Assembly (NCBI RefSeq): GCF_000264905.1
Contig: NW_006763135.1
Coordinates: 1,839,179-1,903,178, forward strand
Origin: Stereum hirsutum FP-91666 SS1
Lineage: Eukaryota > Basidiomycota > Agaricomycetes > Russulales > Stereaceae
Reading direction: 5' to 3'
DNA: 64,000 bases
Shown here: positions 35,314 to 46,756 of the stretch, one piece after another
Layout: each line of letters starts with the position of its first letter
How positions within the stretch are numbered: the stretch's first letter is position 1
Position numbers and translations under genes: made by a program
Notes under the pieces: model-generated
Seen by the model: the letters and a program-made list of their open reading frames with translations, nothing else
Database searches by the model: none
What the model was told of the DNA's origin: nothing

Positions 35314-36506
35314 CTACCCACCACTAATGTCGCTGAAGCTCGACGCAGACGACCCATGGTTGCTCCCCTTCTCGCTCGCCTTTCCGGTCATAACGAGCCC
35401 GTTCAAGCGCATATGCGAATGCCCTCGGACGTTGCGCGTAGATACCGAGGGAGGACTCCTGGACTTCCCTGGCGAGAAATGCCTACTCATAGGTGACTGA
35501 GAATCTGGCGGAGGCGAAGGCATGGATGGAATGGAACCTGGTGGAGAAGACGCGCTGGAAAGACTCTGTCGACTCGCACTGCTGCTCATTGTTCCATGTC
35601 GAGGCCTCTCTTGGATGATATCCCGACGAAGCGACGACGTCGAAGGAGTGCCAACACGTCCACGATCGACCTCCTTACCCTTACCCTTTGTCTTGCCACG
35701 AAGTGAACTGACCAGTCCCAGATTCTCATCCGTCATCATCTGCTCCAAAGCTTTGAGCTTATTATCCAACTCTTCCTGTTCTCCCAGCTGCCGTTCCGCT
35801 TCCTCTTCCTTATTTGCTATTTCATTCTCGTCCGACTCCGATCCAGACGAGAGCGGAGAAGTGGGACGAAACCCGCCGGACTCCTTGCGGTGGCCTTGGA
35901 GAGTGAGAATGGACGAAGACGACACCCTATTGAGACGAGCGGGCGAGTTTGTGCCTAAGGAGTTCAGTCGAGCTCGCACGCCGAGGGGAGCGCCCAGTCT
36001 ACTGGGGGAGGAAATGGGAGATACGCCTCCACGAAGAGTCTGTCTGCGCAAGGATACGAGTCTGTCGGGAAGTCGAGGTGTTCCTTCGGTGATAGTTGTG
36101 TCGATGTGAAGGCTAGGTGGACTAAGAGCCCCTCCTATGTCCTGAAGGCCACGTAGGTCTTGTTCATACCGTGTCTGAGCGCGATAGAGAAGGTATGGAA
36201 GTGGCACGTCGAGACGAGAAGCCAAAGCTTTCCCTGGATATATGTGAGTCAGAATAGGAACGATAGTGCAGAAAGGAACGTACAATCCGGAGTAGCACTT
36301 TCGGTGGCGCGCGACCTCGCTATCACATCCCATAAATGATTCTCCTTCTCCGAATTCCAGACTATCTTACAAGGAATGAGTTCCGAATGCATTACAATAG
36401 CAGCTGAGCGGTAACTCACGGGAGGAGGGTCATGGGGAGACTGTTCGGTACGATTCGTTGGGATGCGGACAATGACTCTGACGGTGGGGGCATTCTGTGA
36501 GGCCAT
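35314..36506 (-). CDS. ATG29: ATG29 autophagy scaffold subunit
   Basis: Protein of 362 aa; exons 36420-36506, 36284-36365, 35314-36233. The conserved N-terminal Atg29 domain is split by both introns: TVRVIVRIPTNRTEQ, then IVWNSEKENHLWDVIARSR, then WKALASRLDVPLPYLLYRAQ followed by RYEQDLRGLQDI. The remaining 270 residues are disordered, Ser/Pro-rich, with an acidic helical segment (EEEAERQLGEQEELDNKLKA) in the middle. By family knowledge Atg29 forms the Atg17-Atg31-Atg29 scaffold that nucleates the pre-autophagosomal structure, and its disordered tail is phosphoregulated. The splice at 36284 restores the expected Trp-Lys-Ala-Leu sequence. Confidence 0.93.
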
Positions 36507-37125
36507 AACAAATCTCTAGTCAAGATGAAGTGTTGTAGACGCAGAGGTGATGAGTGAGTCGACTTCAGGACATGCACCTACAGCGCGATGAAGTGGTCAG
36601 CACAGGAGTGTCCTCGAGGGTTTGCGTTTAGCTCAAGCTGATGTACAATAGCCGCCGTAGTAGTCCGGTAAACCAAATACAGCACGAGCTCGTGCTGGCG
36701 CCGGCGGTGAGTCTAATTTGCAAAGGACTAGCGCCACAAAGACCCCTATCGACGGCTTCAAATCGAACACCTTCTGAGTTCCCCGTTGTGCAGTGCACTT
36801 CATCCTCGTCGAAAAAGACGCGCTCACGAAGGGATCCGAATCTGCTAGTGATGTGATTGCATGCAAGCTCTCTACCGTGAGTGAGAAGTGACTACGTAAA
36901 ACAAACATGCATGGTATTCGTATGGATGGAATATTAATGCATATTCATATGATGTACAATAAAAAAAGACGACTGGAAAGCGCATGAACCGAGTCCGATG
37001 TGGCCAAAGCGAAATGTTGCCGGGTACAGAAATGTAGAACGGAGGCCTTTGCACGCCTACGGCCGATACCTGGACGCAGAAGGCCTTTTACTGGCTCGGA
37101 TGGTGCTGTTGGTGGTGGTTGTCTA
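36507..37125. other. Intergenic, no gene seen
   Basis: Upstream of ATG29 and downstream of the Zn2Cys6 gene. Poly-A-like AATAAAAAAAG at about 36958-36968 on the plus strand. No gene recognised. Confidence 0.5.
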
Positions 37126-39696
37126 TTAAACACGCTCAGTAAACTGATCATAACCAACAGGACAAGCTTGGGAAAATGGTAAATGTCTACTCACAAGGTG
37201 AAGGCGAAGTCTGCATGATGGGAACTTGCGGGTTGTCCGCAAAGTACTGCCAAAAGTCCATCCCAAGTCCTCGCCCATCGGCATTCGTCTGCAGAAAATC
37301 GAAGTCATCGAAACTCGGAAGAAATTCTGACCCCATCTGCGGTCCAAGAAGCGAGGGGGCAAGGAATGCTTGCGGCAGTTGAGCTGGCGTGGTCGAGGAC
37401 GAAGCTGGCGACTGAGCCTGGCTGGGCACAATAGGATGTTCGTTTTGTTGTTTCTCGGGTGAAGAAGGAACGGTGGTGCTATTGCTGGCGTGTCGGCCAT
37501 CCATCTTCGCCATATGATCATCCCACTTCCCTATGAACCCCTGGATGACCCTCGCACATCTCATGGCATGGTGGTCGGGGAAGAGTGCGACTTGCATCAG
37601 ACGCTCGACAGTCTTGGCGAGAAGCTGATTTGTCGCGCCTGGGATCTGTCGTACGTCTCGAAGATGTAGCATGATGAACTTGAGGGCGATTATAAGAGCA
37701 GAGGCGAAGGAGATCATCCCGTAGAAGGAGTCTGGGGCAGTGGATAGCATGCTATCGTCAGGAAGTGAGAGAATAGTGACGAGGAGAGCCTCGGCTGAGG
37801 TGAGGGCGTCGCGAGCACCGTTCAGAGCGAAGTTCGTGCCGTTTCGCTTTAATCGCAGATGATCGACGACGTCGAGTTGAGAGGGGAATGTGGCACGTAG
37901 ACCGTGCAGTGTGTGCATGAGGAAGAGCACTCGACAGACTACAACAGTTTCAGTTATGGCCACCACCAGTCAAGATACGAAACACGTACAGTAGTATGAT
38001 GCAACCAACATATGGAAATAGAATGGTTCGTAGGACGTAACGACTATGTGGTGGAAATTGTGAGTGGCGAAAACTCGAATAAAAGTCGGTTGCGTTACTA
38101 CGTACCTGGTAATGAGCGTACTTGTCTATGTAAGCCGTCCAAACGAAACAGGATCTCGGCGACATCTCGAAAATATCGATCCGATTGGTTGAGCTGATCA
38201 GGCACTACGATAGAATGAGCGCTGATCTGCACCGGGTGATGCGAACTACTAACTGTGTATCTGGAGACCAGCGTCCAAGAAGTCAAGTAGCCGAGCCTGC
38301 TGACCGAGCCTGCAGTCTCGGGCTTGAGCTACCGTGGTGAAGGCGTTTATTGGAAGCTTTCGGTTCTCGACTTTTGTGGCCAGCTTGGAAGAAACCGCTC
38401 GACCTGTGCCAAGACAAACTCTGCAGAAAGGTTAGCTAGCCGCAGATCGTCCGTTCTGATGAGACTTACAGAGATTCGATATTATGTAGGGAAACCCACA
38501 GCCGTTCCTTTTCCTCGGCATCTGCAAGTTCAATAAGATCTGCGTGCGATAACTCTTCACCTGTGGCTTTGCGTGCGTTGAATTGCTCTACGATTCGTGT
38601 CGCCTTGTCTATGCCAAGTGATGAACACATGTTGACAGCCGCGGCCGCGATTAGACGGCTATAAGGTAGAAGTCAGTATTGCTTTGCACTGCTCAAGATA
38701 TGGCGGCAATCCCGACCTGTCGTGTGAGTCGGTGACACTAGGCCACAATGCCAGTATCATGAAAGCCCGAATCGTGGCCAGCGCAGGAGTAGAGTTGAAT
38801 ACGTGCTGCATCATGGATTCCTCGGTCAACCGGCGTAGTCCTGGTGCGACCGTTGAACGTGTAATTGGGTCCATATGCCGGCTAGCGACGGTGCAACGTA
38901 CGAGATCGAGGATCCCGTCATCACGAAGAGAATGCGGTGGTAACGCAAGCCACGGAGCGTAATGTGTCTCGAAACTGAGAGACGGTTATGATGAGCCGCC
39001 TATTCTGGGAGATAGACGGACGAACGTACAATGCTAGCAGATGTTCTTTCTGTTCTGAGGAAATTACAGTCTCTATACTGAGAGACGGTCCCAGGTTTAT
39101 CGACGGTGGCGTGGGACTTTGCTGTTTTGCGAGTTGACTCATAGCCAGCATCGGGACGGCGGTCCAGTCTGGTATACCTTCGACCTCAACGAAACTCCAG
39201 GGAGAATACGAATCACCGTTCGCCGAACAGGACTCTTTCACCGAAGGCATGGAGTCGAGGATTAACTCTCCCAAAGTCGATGCTCCTGTCGAATGGGATC
39301 GTCAAGTTTTGGGACATCTACATAGAAGCTTATCTTATACATACCAGGAGGGGGTGAATAAGTTCGCAAGTCTGTCATACCAGACGCAGAAGGATTGATG
39401 ATATCCTTCTCGAAGGAGCATGGTATGGCGAGGACATCACATCTAGTGATTGTACGAAGACATACGGGCTCAGTCGCGGTAAAATGACGTGTAGAAAATC
39501 AAAATAAATTAACTGACCTATGGCATCTAAGGCGTAGAGGTGCAGTTGAGGAGGAGTGTGCATCTAGGAGCTCGCAGCGCGTCTTGTGTTTGCGACAAGA
39601 GGCGCATGCCTGACTGCTCTTTGGACGTTTATGCTTTCCGGTGGAGGAATCCGCTGGCTTCCCTCCGGCGGCAGAGTCGTCGCGCGAGCGCTTCAT
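37126..39696 (-). CDS. Zn2Cys6 fungal transcription factor
   Basis: Model of 664 aa; exons 39518-39696, 39345-39442, 39030-39285, 38717-38974, 38470-38658, 38333-38420, 38106-38226, 37990-38043, 37187-37938. The start is MKRSRDD. The binuclear cluster is assembled across intron 1: CASCRKHKTRC, then CHRCDVLAIPC after 16 residues (CX2CX6CX16CX2CX6C). The fungal transcription-factor middle homology region follows (FFETHYAPWLALPPHSL; DLVRCTVASRH; LIAAAAVNMCSSLGI; EKERLWVSLHNIESL), then a Ser/Pro/Gln-rich C-terminal activation-type region. Exons 38333-38420 and 38106-38226, and the 106-nt intron between them, are the least certain. A strong GTGAGT donor just before the stop could add a last exon at 37126-37141, replacing the end CE by FTERV. 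The target is unknown. Confidence 0.85.
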
Positions 39697-39950
39697 GGTA
39701 AAGAGATGATGGCGAGTGGAAAGAAGAAGTGGAAGGAAAGCACAGTGACCCACACCCAGTGCACAAGTAGATTAGAACCCAATTTCCAATTCCGATCCTC
39801 AACTTACCGGCCCGACATCGGTCCGCGGCACACATCCGCTGCCCGACTCGGAGCATCCGGCGGGCGGCGACGTGCGTCGAGCACACGGGCTCCGGACAAT
39901 TTCACCGCTCGAACGAATTTGAGGTCCGTCGTCCATCTCATTCACTATCC
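39697..39950. promoter_or_regulatory. Bidirectional promoter, Zn2Cys6 factor / YIH1
   Basis: 254 bases between two divergent start codons. Includes a GC-rich core around 39800-39880. No known element assigned. Confidence 0.55.
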
Positions 39951-41334
39951 ATGTCCACCAGCTTTCCTTTTCGCTCTTCCTCGCCTTACGCCAAAGAGAA
40001 AAATGAAGATTCTTCGCTATCGGAACGTATAGACGACCTCATTGCTACGCTTGCTTCCTGTTCTGAAACCGAAGCTGTTGCTTCCGAGCTTGGGGGTGGG
40101 GCCATCTCTGCTGCGTCCTCCTCCCCAAGTTCTGATCGCTGGTCCCCGTGTATTCGGCAGTGCTTCAGTCGATCTACGGTGAAGAATCCATCCGGCCATG
40201 GCACCCTCCGGTCACTTCTACGAGAGTGCACGGAGACCACCCGCCTAACACAATACGTTATGAGGTCCATCTGAAGTGCGTCCCGTACCCCCTTTCGAGT
40301 GTGGCCCACCCATAGTGACAATCGCAGTTTCCCATCCCCACACGATGATGTCCTTCTGCGGATTTTGGTCTCGTTACCACCATCCTACCCGACAGAGTCA
40401 CCTCCTCAGCTTCAACTCCTCTCACGTTATATTGGCAACTTCGGGGTCGACTCCGAGCTGTTTGGGTCTATCCTCAAAACTTTTATTTCCGTCAACGGCG
40501 TAGAATGGACACCGGATACGCCATGCGTTTTTGATGGATTAGAGGCTGTCAAAGAGCGCTGTCTCGCATGGTACGAGGAGCATCTCAGCTTGCAGAAAGC
40601 GGGTGAAATGCTCCGCGAAGACGCAAAAGAACACCATGCAGGCCAGAACAGTGCAGATCCTTCCGAGACGGTCTCAGTCAATGGTGCGAACCATGTCGAT
40701 CGTACGCCTCCCACCCTCCCCGAGGGTATATCCCTCGTAGAAGCCCCTCCTATCATAGACCGAAAGAGCAGTTTTGTTGGACGTGCATGTCATATAACGG
40801 ACCCAGCCCAGGTAATTACGTTTGCGGCTTCACTCCAATCAGGATCAGGATCGTCATGTTCACGAGATTCCTCATCAGGTTCCTCTGATATTGTCATACT
40901 TGCTTTCTGATCGTCGGATAGCAAAAGCTGCGCATCCTATCATAAACGCGTGGAGGGTCAAGGTTGGGGCCGTTCTCCATCAAGGTACGTCCGTAGCATC
41001 GAACAGATCATCGCGTACATGCCCTCTAAAATTATCATGTCAGACAATGATGATGACGGAGAAACAGCGGCTGGGGGACGATTGGCTCATCTTCTGCAAA
41101 TATTGGTGTGTAACTCTCATATTCCATTGTTTGCTCGGTGTGATTGACGATAAACGCTGTTAGGACGTGAACGACGTCTTGGTGGTTGTCACTCGGTATT
41201 GGGGAGGCACCTTACTTGGCCCTGATCGTTTCAAACACATCAACCAAGCCGCGAGAGATGCTCTCGAAGCCGGCGGCTTCTTAAATACACCTGATACGAA
41301 GAGGCACGAAGGAAGAGGGAAAAGAAGTCACTAA
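39951..41334 (+). CDS. YIH1: YIH1/IMPACT homologue, regulator of Gcn2 signalling
   Basis: Protein of 360 aa; exons 39951-40095, 40161-40275, 40328-40811, 40879-40984, 41044-41105, 41164-41334. The N-terminal RWD domain is pieced together from three exons (VLQSIYGEESIRPW; RYEVHLNFPSPHDDVLLRI; LPPSYPTESPPQLQLL). The C-terminal UPF0029/Impact domain is clear (SSFVGRACHITDPAQVPLI; LSDRRIAKAAHPIINAWRV; VVVTRYWGGTLLGPDRFKHI). By family knowledge Yih1/IMPACT binds Gcn1 through the RWD domain, competes with Gcn2, and so restrains eIF2-alpha phosphorylation during amino-acid starvation; it also binds actin and ribosomes. The basic tail KRHEGRGKRSH is normal for a ribosome-associated protein. Confidence 0.93.
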
Positions 41335-42029
41335 TATACGTAGTCAGCCTGCAGGTTGAACGCGCTCACAGGCTATCGAAACTGGGTTCCTGTCCCTCAC
41401 CTCATCTACGTCAATCTAGGATGCTTTTCATGTGCTCATACTTTAATTATAAGTATAGACCAGTGTGATCGTTGCTAATGTTGATGCTTTCGAGCGTCGA
41501 ATCGTAAGACTGTCAGTTCAAATATCTTGAGTGGCGCCATCGAGCCATTTTTGGCGACCTCTCAGGGCAATGCTCGAATATGAGGAAGCGCATAATGGTG
41601 CCACAAGAGTATGCTCTATGTGAGAAACCCCCGAGAGCACTTCCGCAACCTGAGGTCTGAAGAAAGTGAGATCTATGGTGCTCCCGTCGGCCCAAGGTAA
41701 TAAATGATATTATTAAATGGATCGTCGAGGTCGATCAGGATCGTGTCACCCTAGCCCACGCGTTTATCTTATCTCTTCACGTAGAACCGTCGCCGCAATC
41801 TCCATGGTTGTTCGCTGATCTCCGTTTAGTTTGCCGAGGCGTTCTGTGGCGTGCAAACGGAACTGACGTCGAATGACGTTCCGCGTGTGGCCAACTCTTT
41901 CACTGGCCGGCGGTCACTCTTTCAGCACTTTCTTTCGGGATGCGGTTCCCAACCTCGACCCAGCTTTTCTCTCTACCCCTACGGTCGACAAAACCACCTT
42001 TTCTTCGGGCAAGCCTTGTTTACTCCAGA
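41335..42029. other. Intergenic, no gene seen
   Basis: 3' region of YIH1 and promoter region of the dehydrogenase gene. No domain-bearing frame on either strand. Confidence 0.5.
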
Positions 42030-44440
42030 ATGGCTAGCAGCTCTGCGGTTGGTGGATCATACCACATGAGAAACAAGGATGCCGGTTTAGCTGACCTTTG
42101 GAATCACGTTCCTTTCCATAGTTCCAAGCTTTGAAGGACTCGTCCTTGATAAAAACCCAGGGTTTCATCGACGGAAAGTGGATCGATGCGAAGGATGGTG
42201 GAAAGATCATTGTCACTAGTACGTCTATGCATAGTACTTTTCGCATCTACTCCAATACTGAGGATAATCGTGACTTCTCAGACCCATCCACCGATGAGGA
42301 GCTGGGAACGGTTCCAGAAATGGGAGTTGCTGAGACAAAAGAGGCCATAGAGGCTGCCTCCAAGGCCTTCAAGTCTTGGGGAAAGACCACAGCCAAGGTA
42401 TGCTGCGTTTCTGGACAACATCTTGTGCTGGCTGTGAATGTGCGAGGAATCTACCAACGCTAACCGGACAACGTAGTACCGACATGACATCATGGTCAAG
42501 TTCTTCAACCTCATGACGGAAAATGCGGATGATCTGGCTCGCATCATTGTGAGTCCTCTTATCCGTTTGGCAGGGCATATGGGATGACCCTTCCGGTTCA
42601 CACAGACGCTTGAGAACGGTAAAGCCTTCGCAGAGGCGAAGGGCGAAAACACATATAGCGCGTCCTTCATCGAGGTACGTTTATAGGGCTTGATCTCATA
42701 GGCCATATACTAATATTGTCCTTCAGTGGTTCGGTATGTCTTTTCGAGTGCGATTGCGACAGTGTGGAGACTGACTTGCCTTCCTTCAGCTGAGGAGGCT
42801 GTTCGAACATACGGAGGCAAGCCCCTTATACAAATCGTCGATCTGACGCCAAAGTTTGACCTAGAATTCCAGAACACATTCCCTGTGCCTTTCCTGGTGT
42901 GCGCAACGTCACAATTCAACAACCTGTTGGTGCGCATCCCTCTGTCAATAATCATCTATCTCTACTAATCCCTATCAATCCTCCAGGTGTTGTGTATGTT
43001 CAAAGGCGCCTCAATACCGCTTGAATGCACTAAGTGATATCCTTTAGCTCAATCCTTACTCCCTGGAACTTTCCTTCGGCCATGATCACTCGTAAAGTGG
43101 GAGCCGCTCTTGCCGCTGGATGTACGACCGTCATCAAACCACCGCCGGAGACTCCCTTCTCTGCACTGGCCTTGATAGAAGTTCGTACTCCCGTGTTCCA
43201 CTTTCAACCGCAGTCCCTGACGAGTTGACTTACCCTCCTTCTATTCGACTGCCTAGCTGGCCAGGCGCGCAGGTGTCCCGGACGGAGTTATCAATGTCGT
43301 TACCACGCAAAAGAACGTCAGTGAGGTGGCCAAGGAGATGTGCGAGAATAAGATCGTCAAGAAGGTCTCGTTCACCGGCTCGACTCCCGTCGCTAAACTG
43401 TTGACCGGTATGGCTGCCCAAACACTGAAAAAGTACACCTTATCCTTTCTCTAGATATCTCTCATTCACATGTCCATACTAATCTGCGTCGTTTAGAGTG
43501 TCTATGGAGGCAGGTGGCAATGCTCCTTTCATTGTGTTCGACGACGCGGATATCGACCAGGCTATCGAAGGTTTGTTTTCCCCTATCAATCAAAATCGAT
43601 AACCATTCTGACATGAAATCGCATTCGTGAATATAAGGTGCAATCGCTTGCAAGTTCCGTGGAACCGGGCAGACCTGCGTTTGCGCGAACCGTATCTACG
43701 TCCAGTCGGGTGTCTACGCCGAATTTGCCTCTCGTCTCGCTGACCGTGTCGCCCAATTCAAAGTCGGTGACGGTCTCACCGATGGAACGTAAGTCCACCA
43801 TCTTGACCTGTTGTCCTCTCCGTATTGTACGTTTTCTTTAATTACAGCGCTGATGATTTCCTTTCCTTCCTTCTCATTGACTTCGCACCATCTTACAGAA
43901 CACACGGCCCCCTGATTCACCACCGCGCCGTCGAAAAGGTCCAATCTCACATCAACGACGCCGTCTCAAAGGGTGCCCAAGTCCTCATCGGCGGCTCCAA
44001 ACTCCCCCGCCCAGGCTCCTTCTTCGCACCCACAATCCTCTCCGACGTCCCCTCTACCGCCCTGCTCAACACCGAAGAAACCTTCGGCCCTCTCGCTGCT
44101 CTGACGAAGTTCGAGACCGAGGAGGAGGTGATCAAGTTGGCTAATGACACGGATTACGGACTCGCGGGGTACTTCTTCTCGAGGGATATCGGGAGGGTGT
44201 GGAGGGTTGCGGAGGCGTTGGAGGTGGGCATGGTGGGTACGAATACGGGGATGATTTCGCAGGCGCAGATTCCGTTTGGGGGTGTCAAGGAGAGTGGGCT
44301 TGGTATGTTGCATCCTTGATCTACATTTTAATCATCCTCGTTCGTTGTGCTGATTGGGTTGGGGTCATTTAGGACGTGAGGGCGCCCACGGCATTTCGGA
44401 GTACATGAACACCAAGTTTATCGCCTTCGGAGGGTTGTGA
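42030..44440 (+). CDS. UGA2: Succinate-semialdehyde dehydrogenase
   Basis: Aldehyde dehydrogenase of 491 aa in 15 exons: 42030-42047, 42122-42218, 42282-42397, 42477-42548, 42606-42674, 42727-42733, 42790-42816, 42873-42929, 42987-42993, 43048-43180, 43257-43432, 43497-43570, 43638-43788, 43899-44302, 44373-44440. Sequence blocks are those of SSADH/Gab[55 protein letters not shown], and catalytic Cys298 in [11 protein letters not shown] with general base Glu264 (34 residues apart, as in the family). By family knowledge it oxidises succinic semialdehyde to succinate with NAD(P)+, the last step of GABA catabolism. Two exons are 7 nt long and intron 7 is GC-AG; both are required to restore conserved sequence. 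No N-terminal targeting peptide is evident, suggesting a cytosolic form. Confidence 0.95.
42727..42733 (+). other. 7-nt coding microexon 1 of the dehydrogenase gene
   Basis: TGGTTCG flanked by CAG acceptor and GTATGT donor. It supplies Trp-Phe and the first base of Ala in the conserved string ...IEWFAEEAVR. Without it the reading frame is lost. Confidence 0.9.
42817..42872 (+). other. GC-AG intron in the dehydrogenase gene
   Basis: 56-nt intron with donor GGAG|GCAAGC and acceptor TTCCAG. It joins RTYG to [13 protein letters not shown], the family order (YG-x-x-I-P-x-x-F-P-G). No GT donor in this exon gives the correct frame. Confidence 0.87.
42987..42993 (+). other. 7-nt coding microexon 2 of the dehydrogenase gene
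   Basis: GTGTTGT between a CCAG acceptor and a GTATGT donor. It supplies Gly(part)-Val-Val(part) so that [15 protein letters not shown] has exactly the family spacing ([15 protein letters not shown]). Confidence 0.9.
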
Positions 44441-44699
44441 TGGTGTATAAACTCAGACTGCTGAGTCGACCTCACTGGCCGAGAATGTGTTCACTGCTGT
44501 TGTCCTTGCTAATCTGAAGCACTTAAATTTGTATTTGTACATGTCCTCGCAGAATATGTTGAAATATATCCGCTGCTTCTTCTATCCAATCCAGATTGTA
44601 CAAAATCATAAAACCAACACGGGTATGGACTCCAGAGCATACACACAATCACAGGCCTGTACCCTCTAAATGAACACCTCTTATAATAACGTGTGCAGA
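44441..44699. terminator. Convergent 3' ends of dehydrogenase and FAH-family genes
   Basis: 259 bases between two facing stop codons; AT-rich with no gene. Confidence 0.4.
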
Positions 44700-46208
44700 T
44701 CAAAGCTTGGCGGACGCACCCTTGCCTTCCTCGACGAAAGTGTTGAAGAGGGAGCCGATGCCGCCGCCGATGGAGACGTTGATGTTGTCGCCGTGCTTGC
44801 AGTAGAGCGGGGGCTTCAACACGAAACCAACGCCTTTGGAATGATTGGCGAAAGGTGAGTTCGAGTTGGATACCTTTCGCGCGGTTGAGCTGTGAGTGAG
44901 ACTTACCCTTTGGTGTGCCGGTCATGATTATGCTGCCCGGCAAGAGCGTCGTTCCTTGGCTGAGGAAGGAGACGGTCTGCTTGACGGTGAAGAGCTGATT
45001 ACTGTTAACAAGAAGTCCATGAAAGGACAGGGTCGAAACTGTTAGGATCCTATACGTCAAAGAGTGGGCGAATCCGTACGATGTGTTCCCGTCCTGCATC
45101 GTCTTCTCGTTCAAAACGGTCTTGAGGGGCAAGTTCTGAGGATCACCGATTGCGTGAGCCGCAACTATGCAGGGTCCGATGGGTGTAGTGTCGTCTATTG
45201 GGGAGCACGTTGAACAAGGCGGGAAAGCTTATGAATCGAGACAGGCGATGCTCACCGAAACTCTTCGAAAAACTCCATTGCGAGACATTCATTTGATGGA
45301 AACGGAAAGAAACCTGTTAATGATTATGAAACGAATGAAACGGTTAGTGTCTGAATGAAGACAAAAGGACGGAGAACAGTTGATAAGAAGTGTTTACATC
45401 GTTGCCGACGGTGTAGCCCAGAACATAGTCAAGCGCCTCGTCCTCTGAGACGTTTTTTGTAGGTTTGCCGATGACGATGGTGAGCTCGACTTCATAGTCT
45501 GAACAGGTGAAGGTATAGATGTGAGCCCTTTTGTAAGATAAAAAGTTTACGGCGAATCTACCTGGCAACTGCTGGTCAACGGGCTGAGCTACCTTCGGAA
45601 TGACAATCTTCGCCTCTGGTCCAATGATCGAGGTGGCCGGCTTGTAGAACAAAACGGGAGCACTGTGGAATGTGCTCAGAACGGAGGCGCTGTGTTCTGA
45701 TGAGTGTATACGAACTTTGGCTTTGCCATCTTCGCCTCGGCCTACGCAAATCGAGAGAGTATTTGAGTCAGAATATCCATTTGTTAAATGCGCGACAAAG
45801 TCACGCACGGCATGGTCTGCGTAGTTAAGTCCTAAACAGCGCACAATACCGACTTGCTCGCGGGATAGAGGCGAGAGGATTTGTTTGACGGTGAGGACGT
45901 TCTGCGAGACCTGAGCGGCAGGGTCGAATACTGATCCTAGAATCTCGTACGCCTTGACGGGTTGGCCGTTGTGAATAGCAAGACCGACTGGGAATCGATT
46001 CTTAGCCTTAGGCAACAATATTTGATAGCATGGCACTGATAAGCCTACCATCGAGCGCCTTGTCGACAGGTTCACCGACGTGAACCTGCGAGGTCTCTGT
46101 AGCCACAAAGCGAATGAATCGGGTCCATGGCTGGGGGAGTTTGGGCCGCGATCAGTATGCGTCCACTTCAAAGACTTCTGAGAGCTCACTGTTATAATCG
46201 GAGACATG
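44700..46208 (-). CDS. Fumarylacetoacetate-hydrolase-family enzyme
   Basis: Protein of 302 aa in 10 exons: 46191-46208, 46049-46130, 45809-45987, 45716-45741, 45562-45662, 45398-45498, 45256-45313, 45080-45194, 44907-45001, 44700-44833. The family core is complete: CLGLNYADHAAEAKMAKP, PVLFYKPATSIIGP, the metal-binding Glu pair in DYEVELTIVIGK, GYTVGNDVSFR, LPLKTVLNEKTMQDGNT, and the C-terminal TGTPKGVGF. The length fits the small FAH-domain group (FAHD1/FAHD2, acylpyruvate hydrolase, oxaloacetate tautomerase or decarboxylase, ureidoglycolate lyase-like) rather than the 420-aa tyrosine-pathway FAH, so the substrate is open. A 26-nt exon with a GTTCGT donor (45711-45715) lies in the middle. It is convergent with the succinate-semialdehyde dehydrogenase gene. 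Confidence 0.92.
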
Positions 46209-46756
46209 GTGGAAGTAAGGGAGGTTGACAAGGAGTTAGTGAGGACCACGGGAGAATATATACAGAGCTGATTGAGTCGATGGGAATGCTTTAAATCATC
46301 GACGAGAGGTACTCACGAGGGGTGTGCAAGAAAGTATATGAGCGGAAGACGGAACCCGGACGGAGAGCGCGTCACCCACGTGACCACGATCGCGTTGGTT
46401 GGCTTTGTTTCTGATTTTGGACAGTGTGGCGACCACCATTTCATGCACCGCGCGTCATGGCTGTCCCTTGCCCCTCGACCTCAACCCTCTTGTTGTCCTC
46501 CCGCCCCCACCGCTCGTATACGCACAGTAGACGCCGTCTTCTAGCGTGGATTCAATTAATTTCTTATACGCCTTGCGTGAAACACGTTGTCGCACGCTCT
46601 GCAGATAACGTCACTAAATTGGGCTCAAAGCAGCTCGCGCCCACAGTCCATTCCCCTCGTCGCGTCTCCTTCCCTTTTCAGAACTCAACATCGACCATCT
46701 TCATTTGCTCTACCTTTTGGTTTCCCCTTGATTTCTCCTCGCCGCGCTCTTATCCG
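46209..46756. promoter_or_regulatory. Divergent promoter region, FAH-family gene / CDC14
   Basis: 548 bases between two divergent starts, C-rich on the plus strand around 46440-46520 and 46640-46740. No specific site assigned. Confidence 0.45.
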
